A stretch of DNA of 33,512 bases from Tsukamurella sp. 8F (GCF_029167375.1 NZ_JARFTP010000040.1:1-33512); one strand, 5' to 3'. Positions 23,061-31,045 are shown, counted from the stretch's first letter. The notes: a model not told the origin generated them from the sequence alone. Numbers and translations are program-made.

Positions 23061-24149
23061 ATGGCTGACATCCTGTTCGTCACAGTGGACGGTGGCGGGA
23101 ACGTGCCGCCGCTGCTGGGCGTCGCGCGCGAGGTCGCGCATGCGGGCCACAGGGTCCGGGTGCTCGGTCAGGGGCGGCTGCGCCCGGAGGTGGAGAGGTA
23201 CGGGCTCACCCTCTCGCCGTATCGGAACACGCGCGCATGGGACTCGACCAGGCAGCAGTCCGGTCTACGGTGGGTGCCGATGCTCAACGACCGCAGCATA
23301 TTCGACGCGGTCGCCGCGGCGTGCGCGGGGGATGCGCCGGACGTCGCCGTCGTCGACTGCATGATTCCGCCGGCGCACGCAGCAGTCGACCAGGCGGGCA
23401 TACCGAGGGTGGTCCTGACGCACACGTACAAGGCGTACATGGACGGTCTGCACCGCCTCACGCTCGGCGCGGCGGCGCGCACCTACGGATACAACACCGT
23501 GCGGCTGTGGGATTCGGCGCCGGTCAATCTGGTGACCACGCTGCGAGAGCTCGATCCGGCAGCAGCCCGGCGACACGCGCCGAATGTCCGGTGGTCCGGC
23601 GTGGTGGACGCAGGCGGAAGCGCTCAGAGCGGGGCGTCGGGGCCTCCGCTGGTCCTGGTGAGCCTGTCGAGCAACGGGTTCCGAGGCCAGCTGCACACGC
23701 TCAGGCGCATCGTCGCCGCCCTCGGTTCGATGTCGGTGCGGGCGATAGTCACCACCGGTGGTGTCATCGACCCGTCCGATCTGCGCTCGCCCGGCAACGT
23801 CGAGATCGTCGGATACGCAGACCATCTCGACATACTCCCGCGGTGTTCGCTACTGATCGGGCACGGAGGACACTCGACGACGGTCCGCGCTCTCGCGCAC
23901 GGGGTCCCGGTGCTCGCACTGCCTGCCAGCCCGATGACGGACCAGCGCATGGTCGCTCGATCGGTCGCGGCGGCGGGTGCCGGGGCTGCTCTGAGTAGGT
24001 TCTCCAGCGCGCGGGCGATCCGCCGCGCCGCCGAGACGCTCCTGCGCGATCCGGGCTGCCGCGAGGGAGCCGCTCGGCTCGGCGCAGCCGTGCGTGGGTC
24101 CAATGGCGCTGTCAACGCCGCGCAGGCGATCCTGGAGCTTGCGGACTGA
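23061..24149 (+). CDS. GT1-family (UGT/MGT-like) glycosyltransferase
   Basis: A 362-residue GT-B-fold glycosyltransferase. The N-terminal acceptor domain begins ILFVTVDGGGNVPPLLGVAREVAHAGHRVRVLG. The C-terminal nucleotide-sugar domain has the family signature: CSLLIGHGGHSTTVRALAHGVPVLALPASPMTDQRMVA, with His-Gly-Gly where donor phosphates bind and the D-Q at the end contacting the sugar. Relatives glycosylate macrolides, rhamnolipid precursors, sterols or phenolics; the acceptor here is unknown. It is shorter than typical UGTs (about 400). GAGAAGG before ATG 23061 is the ribosome binding site, and the gene follows tetR by 4 bp. A regulated drug- or lipid-modifying enzyme is a plausible inference. 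Confidence 0.88.
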   Translation: MADILFVTVDGGGNVPPLLGVAREVAHAGHRVRVLGQGRLRPEVERYGLTLSPYRNTRAWDSTRQQSGLRWVPMLNDRSIFDAVAAACAGDAPDVAVVDCMIPPAHAAVDQAGIPRVVLTHTYKAYMDGLHRLTLGAAARTYGYNTVRLWDSAPVNLVTTLRELDPAAARRHAPNVRWSGVVDAGGSAQSGASGPPLVLVSLSSNGFRGQLHTLRRIVAALGSMSVRAIVTTGGVIDPSDLRSPGNVEIVGYADHLDILPRCSLLIGHGGHSTTVRALAHGVPVLALPASPMTDQRMVARSVAAAGAGAALSRFSSARAIRRAAETLLRDPGCREGAARLGAAVRGSNGAVNAAQAILELAD

Positions 24150-24155
24150 TGCAAC

Positions 24156-24932
24156 CTACTTGGGGGGCATACGGATTCCGCCGTCGACGCGGACGACTTC
24201 GGCGTTCATGTACGAGTTGAGGAGCAGCTCGAGCACCATTGATGCGAGCTCCTCCGGCTGCCCGAGACGGTGTGGGTAGAGGACACTCTTGCCGAGCTTG
24301 GCCTTGAAATCCTCGGCGGCTTCGCCCTGCCCGTAGATCGGGGTGTCGATGAGACCCGGGGCGACGGTGTTCACGCGGATGCCCGCGGCGGCGAGGTCGC
24401 GCGCGATCGGCAGAGTCATGCCGACGATCCCGCCTTTCGACGCGGAGTACGCCGCCTGTCCGATCTGCCCGTCGAACGCGGCGACGCTGGCCATCGATAC
24501 GATCGCCCCCTTCTCGCCGGTGCTGGTGGGCTCGGCTCGGGTCATCGCGGTCGCGGCGATGCGGATCGCGTCGAATGATCCGATCAGGTTGATCGCGATG
24601 ACCTTCGCGAATGCCTGCAGATCGTGCGCGGACGAGTACTGGCCGTCGCGGCCGACGGTGCGCTGAGCCGATCCGATTCCCGCCGAATTCACCAGGGCGC
24701 GAAGGGGGCCCAGCTCCAGCGAACGATCGACGGCCGCCACGATCTGCTCGGTACGGGTCACGTCGACGGGCACGAAGGCACCGCCGATCTCCTGGGCGAG
24801 GGATTCGCCCTTGTCCTCCTGCAGATCCGCGATGACGACGTGGGCGCCCTTCGCCGCGAGCCCGCGGGCCACCGCGGCTCCGATTCCGGATGCTCCGCCC
24901 GTTACCAATGCGCTTGCGCCGGTGATCTCCAT
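24156..24932 (-). CDS. Short-chain dehydrogenase, 3-hydroxyacyl-CoA dehydrogenase type II-like
   Basis: A 258-residue classical SDR. The NAD-binding TGGASGIG is at 11-18, NSAGIG at about 82-87, and the catalytic residues are Ser149, Tyr162 and Lys166 (YSASK). The sequence IADLQEDKGESLAQEIGG and the middle region resemble HSD17B10/3-hydroxy-2-methylbutyryl-CoA dehydrogenases and mycobacterial Rv1144, enzymes of fatty acid, sterol and isoleucine breakdown. Asp36 after strand 2 favours NAD over NADP. TAACGT (24939-24944) 6 nt before the ATG suggests its own leaderless transcript. It lies 49 bp downstream of the thioesterase gene. It ends 6 bp from the convergent glycosyltransferase with no terminator between them. 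Confidence 0.92.
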   Translation of the reverse strand: MEITGASALVTGGASGIGAAVARGLAAKGAHVVIADLQEDKGESLAQEIGGAFVPVDVTRTEQIVAAVDRSLELGPLRALVNSAGIGSAQRTVGRDGQYSSAHDLQAFAKVIAINLIGSFDAIRIAATAMTRAEPTSTGEKGAIVSMASVAAFDGQIGQAAYSASKGGIVGMTLPIARDLAAAGIRVNTVAPGLIDTPIYGQGEAAEDFKAKLGKSVLYPHRLGQPEELASMVLELLLNSYMNAEVVRVDGGIRMPPK

Positions 24933-24938
24933 GCGCGC

Positions 24939-24944
24939 ACGTTA
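24939..24944 (-). promoter_or_regulatory. Candidate leaderless -10 of the SDR gene
   Basis: TAACGT on the minus strand ends 6 nt before the ATG at 24932. No Shine-Dalgarno sequence is present, which fits a leaderless mRNA started in the 49-bp gap after the thioesterase gene. Confidence 0.45.
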
Positions 24945-24981
24945 GCCGAGATCCTCCAGGGAGGGAGCGCCTTCGCGCAGC

Positions 24982-25749
24982 CTACGGCCGCACCGTCAGC
25001 ATCTGTGACACCGACCCGATGGGTCCCGATTCGTCGTGCAGTACGGTCTCGGTCAGCCCGAGCCCGTCCGCGCCGAACGAGACGCGCGTATCGAAGCCGA
25101 GCCATCCTTCGCCCGGTGCCGAGTACAGGTGCGCTGTGAGGTCCACGTTGGGGAATGCGACCGCCCGCGGATCGGCGCGCACCGTCATCCCGTTGGCTAT
25201 GTCCAGAAGACCCGCAGCGGAGGCGGTTCGGCTGACCGGCTCGTCGAGCAGCGGCACATCGGTGCGAACCCAGTAGGTCGCGCGTCCGGGGGCCTGCTGC
25301 GTGCGCCGCACCTGCGCCGATGCGATGAAGCCGCCGGGCCACACCGTGGTGGGGTCCCAGTCCGGGCATTCGGTCGGCCCCGGTATCGCCTCGAGCGCCG
25401 TCCCCGCGACGGCGGCGGTGTCGCGCGGTGCCATCAGCCACGCCCGCAGGCGGACTGCATCGCGCTCGCCGTGCGCCAACGTCGCCTCCACGAGCTCGAT
25501 CGTGCGGCCGGGGCGCAGGACGGTCACCGTCGTCGTCACGTCGCCGACCGGCAGGACCCCGAGGATGTCGTACGAGAGGCGCGTGAGGACGAGTCCGTCG
25601 GACCGACGTGCATCGCGGTCTGCCTCGACGACGTGCGCGAGGAGGCCGAGTGCGGGCGCGATGTGCTGTTCGTCGGTCTTCCACGCGCCGCCCGTATGGG
25701 CGGTGGCCGCGAACGCTGCATCACCCGTGCGCCGGAAGTACGGCTCCAT
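24982..25749 (-). CDS. TesB-like acyl-CoA thioesterase family protein (double hotdog)
   Basis: A 255-residue protein of the TesB-like thioesterase family with two hotdog domains, about residues 8-110 and 130-254. Visible family features are HTGGAWKTDEQHIAPALGLLAHVVE at the start, LTRLSYDILGVLPVGDVTTTVTVLRPGRTIE in the first domain, and FPNVDLTAHLYSAPGEGWLGFDTRVSF followed by GSVSQMLTV in the second. These proteins hydrolyse acyl-CoA esters. ATG 25749 is chosen, with AGAGAGG 5-6 nt upstream, over TTG 25770. It follows azlD by 27 bp and precedes the hydroxyacyl-CoA dehydrogenase-like SDR by 49 bp, suggesting acyl-CoA metabolism linked to branched-chain amino acid transport. Confidence 0.85.
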   Translation of the reverse strand: MEPYFRRTGDAAFAATAHTGGAWKTDEQHIAPALGLLAHVVEADRDARRSDGLVLTRLSYDILGVLPVGDVTTTVTVLRPGRTIELVEATLAHGERDAVRLRAWLMAPRDTAAVAGTALEAIPGPTECPDWDPTTVWPGGFIASAQVRRTQQAPGRATYWVRTDVPLLDEPVSRTASAAGLLDIANGMTVRADPRAVAFPNVDLTAHLYSAPGEGWLGFDTRVSFGADGLGLTETVLHDESGPIGSVSQMLTVRP

Positions 25750-25776
25750 GCGGACCTCTCTGTACGACAACGTGTT

Positions 25777-26100
25777 TCACAGTATCGCAGACAGCGCGAC
25801 ACACACGCCGGTGCCGGCCACGATGCTCAGGGCGACATTGCGCCGCCACAGGTGCGCGGCGATGGTGGCCGCCAGCCCCGCCAGATACGGGGCCGCGGAC
25901 GAGACCGAGCCGTAATCGATCGTGGCGACCTGATGTACGGCCAGCACCACGACCGCGCCGAGCGGCATCCACCTGCCGAGGTCGGCCATCCACTCCGAGT
26001 TCTTGATCGCAGAGCCGAGTGCGAAGGGCAGCGCGCGCAGTGCGAACGTGATCGCGATGCCGATCCCCAGGGCCGCGGCGACATAGCCGACGCTAGGCAT
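25777..26100 (-). CDS. azlD: AzlD-family branched-chain amino acid transport subunit
   Basis: A 107-residue membrane protein with about four hydrophobic segments (roughly 5-25, 44-62, 68-85 and 88-105). The LRALPFALG segment in the first loop and the MPLGAVVVLAVH segment are typical of AzlD. With AzlC it forms a two-component exporter of branched-chain amino acids or related compounds. Its ATG at 26100 lies within the end of azlC (8-bp overlap), which indicates translational coupling. Confidence 0.92.
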   Translation of the reverse strand: MPSVGYVAAALGIGIAITFALRALPFALGSAIKNSEWMADLGRWMPLGAVVVLAVHQVATIDYGSVSSAAPYLAGLAATIAAHLWRRNVALSIVAGTGVCVALSAIL

Positions 26101-26785
26101 GTGCTCGACCCCGTCCCCGGTGCCGCACGACGAAGGTCGCGGTGAGCGCGACCATGGCCACAGGCAGGGCCGCTCCCGGGAGCAGTAGGACGGCGACGAT
26201 GGTGCACGCCACCGCCGACATCATCGTCGAGCGGTCCGGCGCCGCCCGGTACGCATCCAGCGCGAGCACCACGAACAGGGCGGTGAGCACGAAGTCGAGC
26301 CCGCGGACGTCCCGCAGGAATGCGGTCCCGACCACGGCTCCCGCACCCGCGCCGAGCGCCCACGACACGTGCAGCCCGGCCTGTGTCCAGAGCATCCGCG
26401 CGCCCGTGATCCCGCGCCGTGCGGGGCCGCTGATCAGCGCGTACGCCTCGTCGCATAGCGCGAACACGCTGTAGCAACGTCCGGCACGGCTGCGGACGCG
26501 CTGCACCGGGAAGGTCAGGCCGTAGAACAGGTGCCGTGAGTTCACCAGCAGCGTGGTGACGGCGATGGTGGCCAGTGGGGCGCTCGCGGCGATGAGGCCC
26601 ACGAGCAGGAACTCGAGCGACCCGGCGAAGACGGTGGCCGACACCACGGGCGCGAGCCACCAGGGGAGCCCGTGGCTCGTGACCACTACGCCGAACCCGA
26701 TGCCCAGCGTGAACAGGCCCAGCCACACCACACCCGCGTCGCGACCGGCCGCACGCAGATCGTCGCGCTCGATGGTCAATTGCAT
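26093..26785 (-). CDS. azlC: AzlC-family branched-chain amino acid permease
   Basis: A 230-residue integral membrane protein of the AzlC family. The segments GLFTLGIGFGVVVTSHGLPWW, ATVFAGSLEFLLVGL, LLVNSRHLFYGL and ALCDEAYAL are the recognised signatures. It is the large subunit of the AzlCD exporter. TAAAAT lies 6 nt before the ATG on the minus strand (26792-26797), so the mRNA is probably leaderless. A TTGC/GCAA palindrome covers both the start codon and this -10, an apt site for repression or activation by the divergent Lrp regulator. azlD overlaps its 3' end by 8 bp. Confidence 0.94.
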   Translation of the reverse strand: MQLTIERDDLRAAGRDAGVVWLGLFTLGIGFGVVVTSHGLPWWLAPVVSATVFAGSLEFLLVGLIAASAPLATIAVTTLLVNSRHLFYGLTFPVQRVRSRAGRCYSVFALCDEAYALISGPARRGITGARMLWTQAGLHVSWALGAGAGAVVGTAFLRDVRGLDFVLTALFVVLALDAYRAAPDRSTMMSAVACTIVAVLLLPGAALPVAMVALTATFVVRHRGRGRAHA

Positions 26786-26815
26786 GCAGCAATTTTAGGA
26801 GAACATTGCGGCAAT
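26778..26815. promoter_or_regulatory. azlC promoter and paired Lrp-type palindromes
   Basis: AATTGC-ATGCA-GCAATT (26778-26794) overlaps the azlC start codon and its TAAAAT -10. ATTGC-G-GCAAT (26805-26815) is a second perfect palindrome with the same TTGC/GCAA half site, centred 24 bp from the first; another TTGC occurs at 26820-26823. AT-rich repeated palindromes between azlC and a divergent Lrp gene are what an Lrp/AsnC octamer would bind. Confidence 0.65.
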
Positions 26816-26864
26816 ATGATTGCCTATTCTTGTGCTGAAGGCAGATCAGGAGCACTATTCGGGA

Positions 26865-27311
26865 GTGGATTCTCTAGATCGCGCAATTGTTGCAGAGCTG
26901 CGGAGGGATGGCCGGCTGACCAATCAGGAGCTGGCGGCACGCGTGGGTCTCACGCCCGCGCCGTGCCTGCGCCGCGTGCGCCGCCTCGAGGCGGACGGGG
27001 TCATCACCGGTTACGCCGCGATCGTCGATCCCGCGGCGCTCGGGCGTGGCTTCGAGGTGATCGTCAATGCAGACCTGGTGATGAACGACCGCGCCGCGGT
27101 AGACGCGTTCGAGAGTCGGATCGTTGCGATGGATGAGGTCGTCGAGCTGCGCAGGATGTTCGGCCTGCCCGATTACGTGATGCGCGTCCGGGTGCGGGAC
27201 CTCGACGCGTACGAGCGCTGGCTGATCGACTCTCTGATGGGCGATCCGGCCATCGCTCGTGTCGACTCGCGGATGACGATCAAGGTGCTCAAGTCTCCAG
27301 GGGCCGAATGA
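26865..27311 (+). CDS. Lrp/AsnC-family transcriptional regulator
   Basis: A 148-residue Lrp-type regulator from GTG 26865. The HTH domain (about 1-50: LDRAIVAELRRDGRLTNQELAARVGLTPAPCLRRVRRLE) and the RAM ligand-binding domain (about 65-145) are complete. The start is chosen because VDSLDRAIVAEL is where Lrp proteins normally begin; CACTAT lies 6 nt upstream as a possible leaderless -10. TTG 26820 would add 15 non-family residues. It is divergent from azlCD with 79 bp between starts, the usual AzlB-like arrangement for sensing branched-chain amino acids. Confidence 0.9.
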   Translation: MDSLDRAIVAELRRDGRLTNQELAARVGLTPAPCLRRVRRLEADGVITGYAAIVDPAALGRGFEVIVNADLVMNDRAAVDAFESRIVAMDEVVELRRMFGLPDYVMRVRVRDLDAYERWLIDSLMGDPAIARVDSRMTIKVLKSPGAE

Positions 27312-27333
27312 GATCGAGCAGTACGATTTGGAC

Positions 27334-28233
27334 ATGGGGTACGCGCTGTTCCTGATTCTCGGCGTCGCAGCCATCGTGCTCATAATCGGGATCGTCGCGG
27401 TCCGGCGGCGCAACGCGGCCTCGATACCGTGGCAGGGCGATCCCGCGGACTATCGGGTCGAGCCGATCAGCTGGCCGCTCGCCGCATGTGCGATCGACTC
27501 GGCCGCGCGGTCCATCGCTTGGGATTCGGTCCCGTTCACCGACCCGCGCAGTGCCGATCAGGTCGAGCGTGAGTGGGGTCTTTCCGGGCGACCGGATCTG
27601 CTGCGGACACTGCACTGGCTCCTGGTGCACGGCGACCGGATGCGCTCGGCGCACGAGATCGCGGTGTGGTCCTCGCCCGATGGTCGCCGGGCGTTCGAGG
27701 CGGAACGGGCGGCCGCACCGGACGAGGCGCGGCGCCGAGAGATGGCTTGGCGGTACGCCCAGGTGCAGCGTGACGCCTTCGCGGTGCGCCGCGCCGACTT
27801 CACAGCCTGGGACATGGTCCGTTTCATCATGCTGTGCCGTGCCGGCGCGACTTCGGGCTGGTTGACCGAGGGTGAGGCGACGGACTCGATGCTGGTCGCT
27901 CGAGGCGAGTTGCGCCGTCGGTATGCGGACTGGGTGACGCTGGGCGAACAGTACTGCCTCGGGCGGTGGTACAGCGGGTCGGGTGGCGGTCGCGCCGTCG
28001 AGAGAGAACTCGGACGCCTTCGTGCGATCTGCCGTGAACTGGCCGCCCCCGGTGAGCCGTGGGACCTGGTGCCCTACGACGCGGCCGCACCCGAGTGCAC
28101 CTGGGCCCTGGCGGACGCACTCGCCGCCGAGGGTTTCGGACCGTTGCGCCCGGAGGACCGCGCCTCGGCGAGCCCGCTGGGCGTCCGCCTAGACGATATG
28201 GTCCGACGCCGCACCGGTGACGAACCGGAGTGA
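27334..28233 (+). CDS. DUF1266-domain protein with N-terminal membrane anchor
   Basis: A 299-residue protein. Residues 1-22 (GYALFLILGVAAIVLIIGIVAV) form a membrane helix followed by RRRN, so the rest is cytoplasmic. The C-terminal half matches DUF1266: WDMVRFIMLCRAGATSGWLTEGEA, then RRYADWVTLGEQYCLGRWYS. The family's function is unknown; some members occur with polymorphic toxin or phage-associated loci, but nothing of that kind is nearby. TACGAT (27322-27327) lies 6 nt before ATG 27334, so it probably has a leaderless transcript started in the 22-bp gap after lrp. Its stop codon is part of a hairpin shared with the convergent ponA2. Confidence 0.8.
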   Translation: MGYALFLILGVAAIVLIIGIVAVRRRNAASIPWQGDPADYRVEPISWPLAACAIDSAARSIAWDSVPFTDPRSADQVEREWGLSGRPDLLRTLHWLLVHGDRMRSAHEIAVWSSPDGRRAFEAERAAAPDEARRREMAWRYAQVQRDAFAVRRADFTAWDMVRFIMLCRAGATSGWLTEGEATDSMLVARGELRRRYADWVTLGEQYCLGRWYSGSGGGRAVERELGRLRAICRELAAPGEPWDLVPYDAAAPECTWALADALAAEGFGPLRPEDRASASPLGVRLDDMVRRRTGDEPE

Positions 28234-28253
28234 CGAGGCTTCGTCAGTTCCGG
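28225..28253. terminator. Bidirectional terminator spanning both stop codons
   Basis: CCGGA (28225-28229), TGACGA (28231-28236), a 4-nt loop, TCGTCA (28241-28246) and TCCGG (28249-28253) form two perfectly paired segments separated by a 1x2 internal loop. The DUF1266 stop (28231-28233) and the ponA2 stop (28244-28246, read on the minus strand) are the two ends of the inner stem. Confidence 0.65.
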
Positions 28254-30796
28254 GCGCGCCCGTTCGGTCGCGTCGGTTGACCGGGCAGCGTCAGCTGGCC
28301 GATGCCGGGGATGGTGAACGTCTGGCCACCCTGTCCGTTACCGTTACCGCGACCGTTGCCGTTGCCGTTGCCTCGCGTAGAGGGCGACGAGGTCTGCGGA
28401 GCCTGCGTGACGACGGGCGCCGGCGCGATGCCGTTCGAGAGCGTGAGAGTGATCGTCGTACCCGGATCGGTGAAGCCCGCCGGCGACGTCGACAGCACCG
28501 TGTCCTCGGCGGAACCGCTGTTGGCGTACTGCGTGTTCACCTTGAATCCCGCATCCGTGAGCCGGGCCTTCGCGGCCGCGACGGGCATGCCGATCACATT
28601 CGGGATCTTGCCGGGCCCGAACCCGTCCACGTACTTCTGATCGACCTTCGGCAGTGCGACCGGACCGTACATGGTCGCGAGCGGCTTGACCGCGGTGTAC
28701 CAGGCCAGAGCCGGCTCGTTGCCGCCGTACACGTTGCCCTCGCCGCAGCTGCGTAGCGGTGAGGAGCAGATCGGGCCGGGGGAGTCACCGTCGTTGTAGA
28801 CGTAGCTGGCGCCCGCCATCTGGTTGGTGAAGCCGACGAACGCCGACGAGCGGTGCGTCTCGGTGGTGCCCGTCTTGCCCGAGAGCGGCAGCGACCAACC
28901 CGCGGCCCCGGCGGAGCCGGCCGACGTACCGGCACCCTGGTCGTCGTGGCTCAGCGCGTTCGCGAGGGTATCGGCCAGTCCCGGCGGGATGACCTGCTCA
29001 CAGGGCTGCGACTTGAACGGCACGGGCGTGGTCTCGGGTTTGCCGTCCTTACCCAGGACGGGCGAGCCGTCCGAGTTGCGCTTGGTCTGCGTGATCGACT
29101 GGATCGGGTTGGGCGGGCACCACTTGCCGTGCGACGCCAGCGTCGCCGCGACGTTGGACAGCTCCAGGCTGTTCACGGCCGTCGGGCCGAGCGTGAACGA
29201 TGCCAGGTTCTGCTTCTTGAACATGTCCGCGAGGCTCTGCGAGCCGATGCCCGAACTGCCCGGCAGCGTGTAGCTGCGCATGCCCAGCTTGACGGCCATA
29301 TCCACCGTCGGGGTGACGCCCACCTGCGTGATCAGCTTGACGAAGGCCGTATTCGGTGATGTGGCGAGCGCCTGCGTCAACGACATCGATCCCGCATACG
29401 ACCCGGCGTTCTTCACGCAGTAGTAGTCGGCCGGGCAGCCGTAGGCACCGTCGCTCGAGCCGAAGCCCTTCACGGAGTAGTAGTTGGGGACGTCCAGGGT
29501 GACGTCGGTGCCCATACCCTTGGCCATCGCCGCGGCCACGGTGAATATCTTGAATGTGGAGCCCGCGCCATCGCCGACCTGCGAGAAGGGCTCCGGCTGG
29601 ACGGTGTGATTCTGGGCGGTGTCGAGCCCGTACACACGGCTCGACGACATTGCGAGCACGTCGTGCGAGTTCTGACCCGGCCGGATGAGATTCATCACCT
29701 GAGCGATGTTCGCCAGATCCGGACTGGAGGTCTTGTTCAGGGCGTTCTGCACCGAGGCCTGCACCTTCGGGTCCAGAGTCGTACGGATGGTGTAACCGCC
29801 CCGCATGACCTGGTCCTTGCTGACGCCCGCCTGAGCGAGGTACTGCAGCACGTAGTCGCAGAAGTAGCCGCGGTTGCCGGTCGCCGCGAGGCAGCCCGCC
29901 GGCAGGGTGTTCGGCTTGGGCAGCACCCCGAGCGGAGCGGCCTTCGCCGCCTCGTACTCGGCGGCGCGGTCAGGGAAGTTCTGGATCAGCGTGTCGAGCA
30001 CGGTGTTGCGCCGTTGCGTCACGCCCTTGGGGTCGCTGTACGGATTCAGCGAGCTGCTGGACTGCACCATGCCCGCGAGCATCGCCGACTCCGGGACGTT
30101 CAGCTGGGAAGCGTGCTTGCCGAAATAGGTCTGGGCTGCGACCTCGACGCCGTATGCGCCGTTGCCGAACGGCACGAGGTTCAGGTACCGGGCGAGGATC
30201 TCCTCCTTCGCCATGGTCTTGGCCTTCGCGTCGTCGACGCCGTGTTCGGCCTTCGCGCGCTCTTCCAGTGTGCGCTCGAGAGTCAGCGCCATGCGGACCT
30301 CGCGCAGCTTGCGGGCAGGCGTGGTCTCCGTGGCGGCACGGCGGTCCGCATCCGATTTGGCGAGCACGAGCAGCTGGTAGTTCTTGATGTACTGCTGGTC
30401 CAACGTCGACGCGCCCTGCTTCACCTCGCCTGCGGACGAGTTCTTCAGGAAGGCACGGACCGTCCCCTGCCAGTCGACGCCGTCGTGGTCCATGAACCGC
30501 TTGTCCTCGATCGAGATGATCGAGCGCACCATATCCGGCGAGATCTGGTCGAACGGGACCTGTACGCGCCGCTGGTCGTACAGATAGGCCATCGGCGTCC
30601 CGGAGTTGTCCGTCACCGTCGTCACTTCGGGCACCTGGCCCTCCAACAGCTCCGACGAGATGTTGTCGACGGTGTCCGCAGCCCGGTTGGAGACGAGCCC
30701 GGCGCCGCCTACGAATGGGAAGAGGACTCCGGCGACCAGGACGCCGGCCATGAGGCAGCACCCGACCAGCCAGGCGATCGTCTTCGTTCTCGACAC
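28244..30796 (-). CDS. ponA2: Class A penicillin-binding protein PonA2 with C-terminal PASTA domain
   Basis: An 850-residue bifunctional peptidoglycan synthase. A transmembrane anchor (about 6-34) precedes the GT51 glycosyltransferase domain: Glu97 in IEDKRFMDHDGVDW, GASTLDQQ (128-135), then KEEILARYLN and FGNGAYGVEVAAQTYFGK. The transpeptidase domain has the SxxK Ser413/Lys416 (GSTFKIF), SPN (480-482) and KTG (641-643). One PASTA domain follows at about 729-792, and the tail is a Gly/Asn/Arg-rich repeat. This order and the divergent whiB4-like gene match mycobacterial PonA2. The start is GTG 30796, with TATCCT 7 nt and GTGACA further upstream; the frame stays open to 31186 but that part is not PBP-like. 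It acts outside the membrane in wall synthesis. Confidence 0.95.
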   Translation of the reverse strand: MSRTKTIAWLVGCCLMAGVLVAGVLFPFVGGAGLVSNRAADTVDNISSELLEGQVPEVTTVTDNSGTPMAYLYDQRRVQVPFDQISPDMVRSIISIEDKRFMDHDGVDWQGTVRAFLKNSSAGEVKQGASTLDQQYIKNYQLLVLAKSDADRRAATETTPARKLREVRMALTLERTLEERAKAEHGVDDAKAKTMAKEEILARYLNLVPFGNGAYGVEVAAQTYFGKHASQLNVPESAMLAGMVQSSSSLNPYSDPKGVTQRRNTVLDTLIQNFPDRAAEYEAAKAAPLGVLPKPNTLPAGCLAATGNRGYFCDYVLQYLAQAGVSKDQVMRGGYTIRTTLDPKVQASVQNALNKTSSPDLANIAQVMNLIRPGQNSHDVLAMSSSRVYGLDTAQNHTVQPEPFSQVGDGAGSTFKIFTVAAAMAKGMGTDVTLDVPNYYSVKGFGSSDGAYGCPADYYCVKNAGSYAGSMSLTQALATSPNTAFVKLITQVGVTPTVDMAVKLGMRSYTLPGSSGIGSQSLADMFKKQNLASFTLGPTAVNSLELSNVAATLASHGKWCPPNPIQSITQTKRNSDGSPVLGKDGKPETTPVPFKSQPCEQVIPPGLADTLANALSHDDQGAGTSAGSAGAAGWSLPLSGKTGTTETHRSSAFVGFTNQMAGASYVYNDGDSPGPICSSPLRSCGEGNVYGGNEPALAWYTAVKPLATMYGPVALPKVDQKYVDGFGPGKIPNVIGMPVAAAKARLTDAGFKVNTQYANSGSAEDTVLSTSPAGFTDPGTTITLTLSNGIAPAPVVTQAPQTSSPSTRGNGNGNGRGNGNGQGGQTFTIPGIGQLTLPGQPTRPNGRARN
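28335..28370 (-). repeat. Hexanucleotide tandem repeat in the ponA2 tail
   Basis: Six adjacent hexamers, CCGTTA x2, CCGCGA, then CCGTTG x3, encode the alternating GN/GR units of the ponA2 C-terminus. Because each unit is two codons, slippage would change the tail length without breaking the frame. Confidence 0.8.
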
Positions 30797-30803
30797 GTCC
30801 CTC

Positions 30804-30831
30804 AGGATACGTGCCCACTCTGTGCTGTCAC
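30804..30831 (-). promoter_or_regulatory. ponA2 promoter
   Basis: On the minus strand GTGACA (30826-30831, 5 of 6 to TTGACA) is 16 nt from TATCCT (30804-30809), which ends 7 nt before GTG 30796. GAGGG just before the GTG is too close for normal ribosome binding, so a leaderless mRNA is more likely. Confidence 0.5.
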
Positions 30832-31045
30832 GGAGGTCACCGTGGGGGCGGCGTTGCTGAGACGCCCGTGCCAAATTTCCTGTACCACTGTGTCGCTTTT
30901 TTCCTCGCTCCAACTTGTGGTCGGCCTGTGATTCAGGTAACACTATCTCAGATGATGTGGCACGCGACCGACGGGGCCTCCAAAGAGACAGCGGTCGCAG
31001 CTGCGGAGCACTGAACCACCCGTGGGTGGGAGAGGGGAACCGACG

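Noticed and set aside
30932-30950. whiB4 promoter near TTGTGG at 30915-30920
   Set aside because: No good -10 was found at 16-18 nt spacing, so the site was not called.
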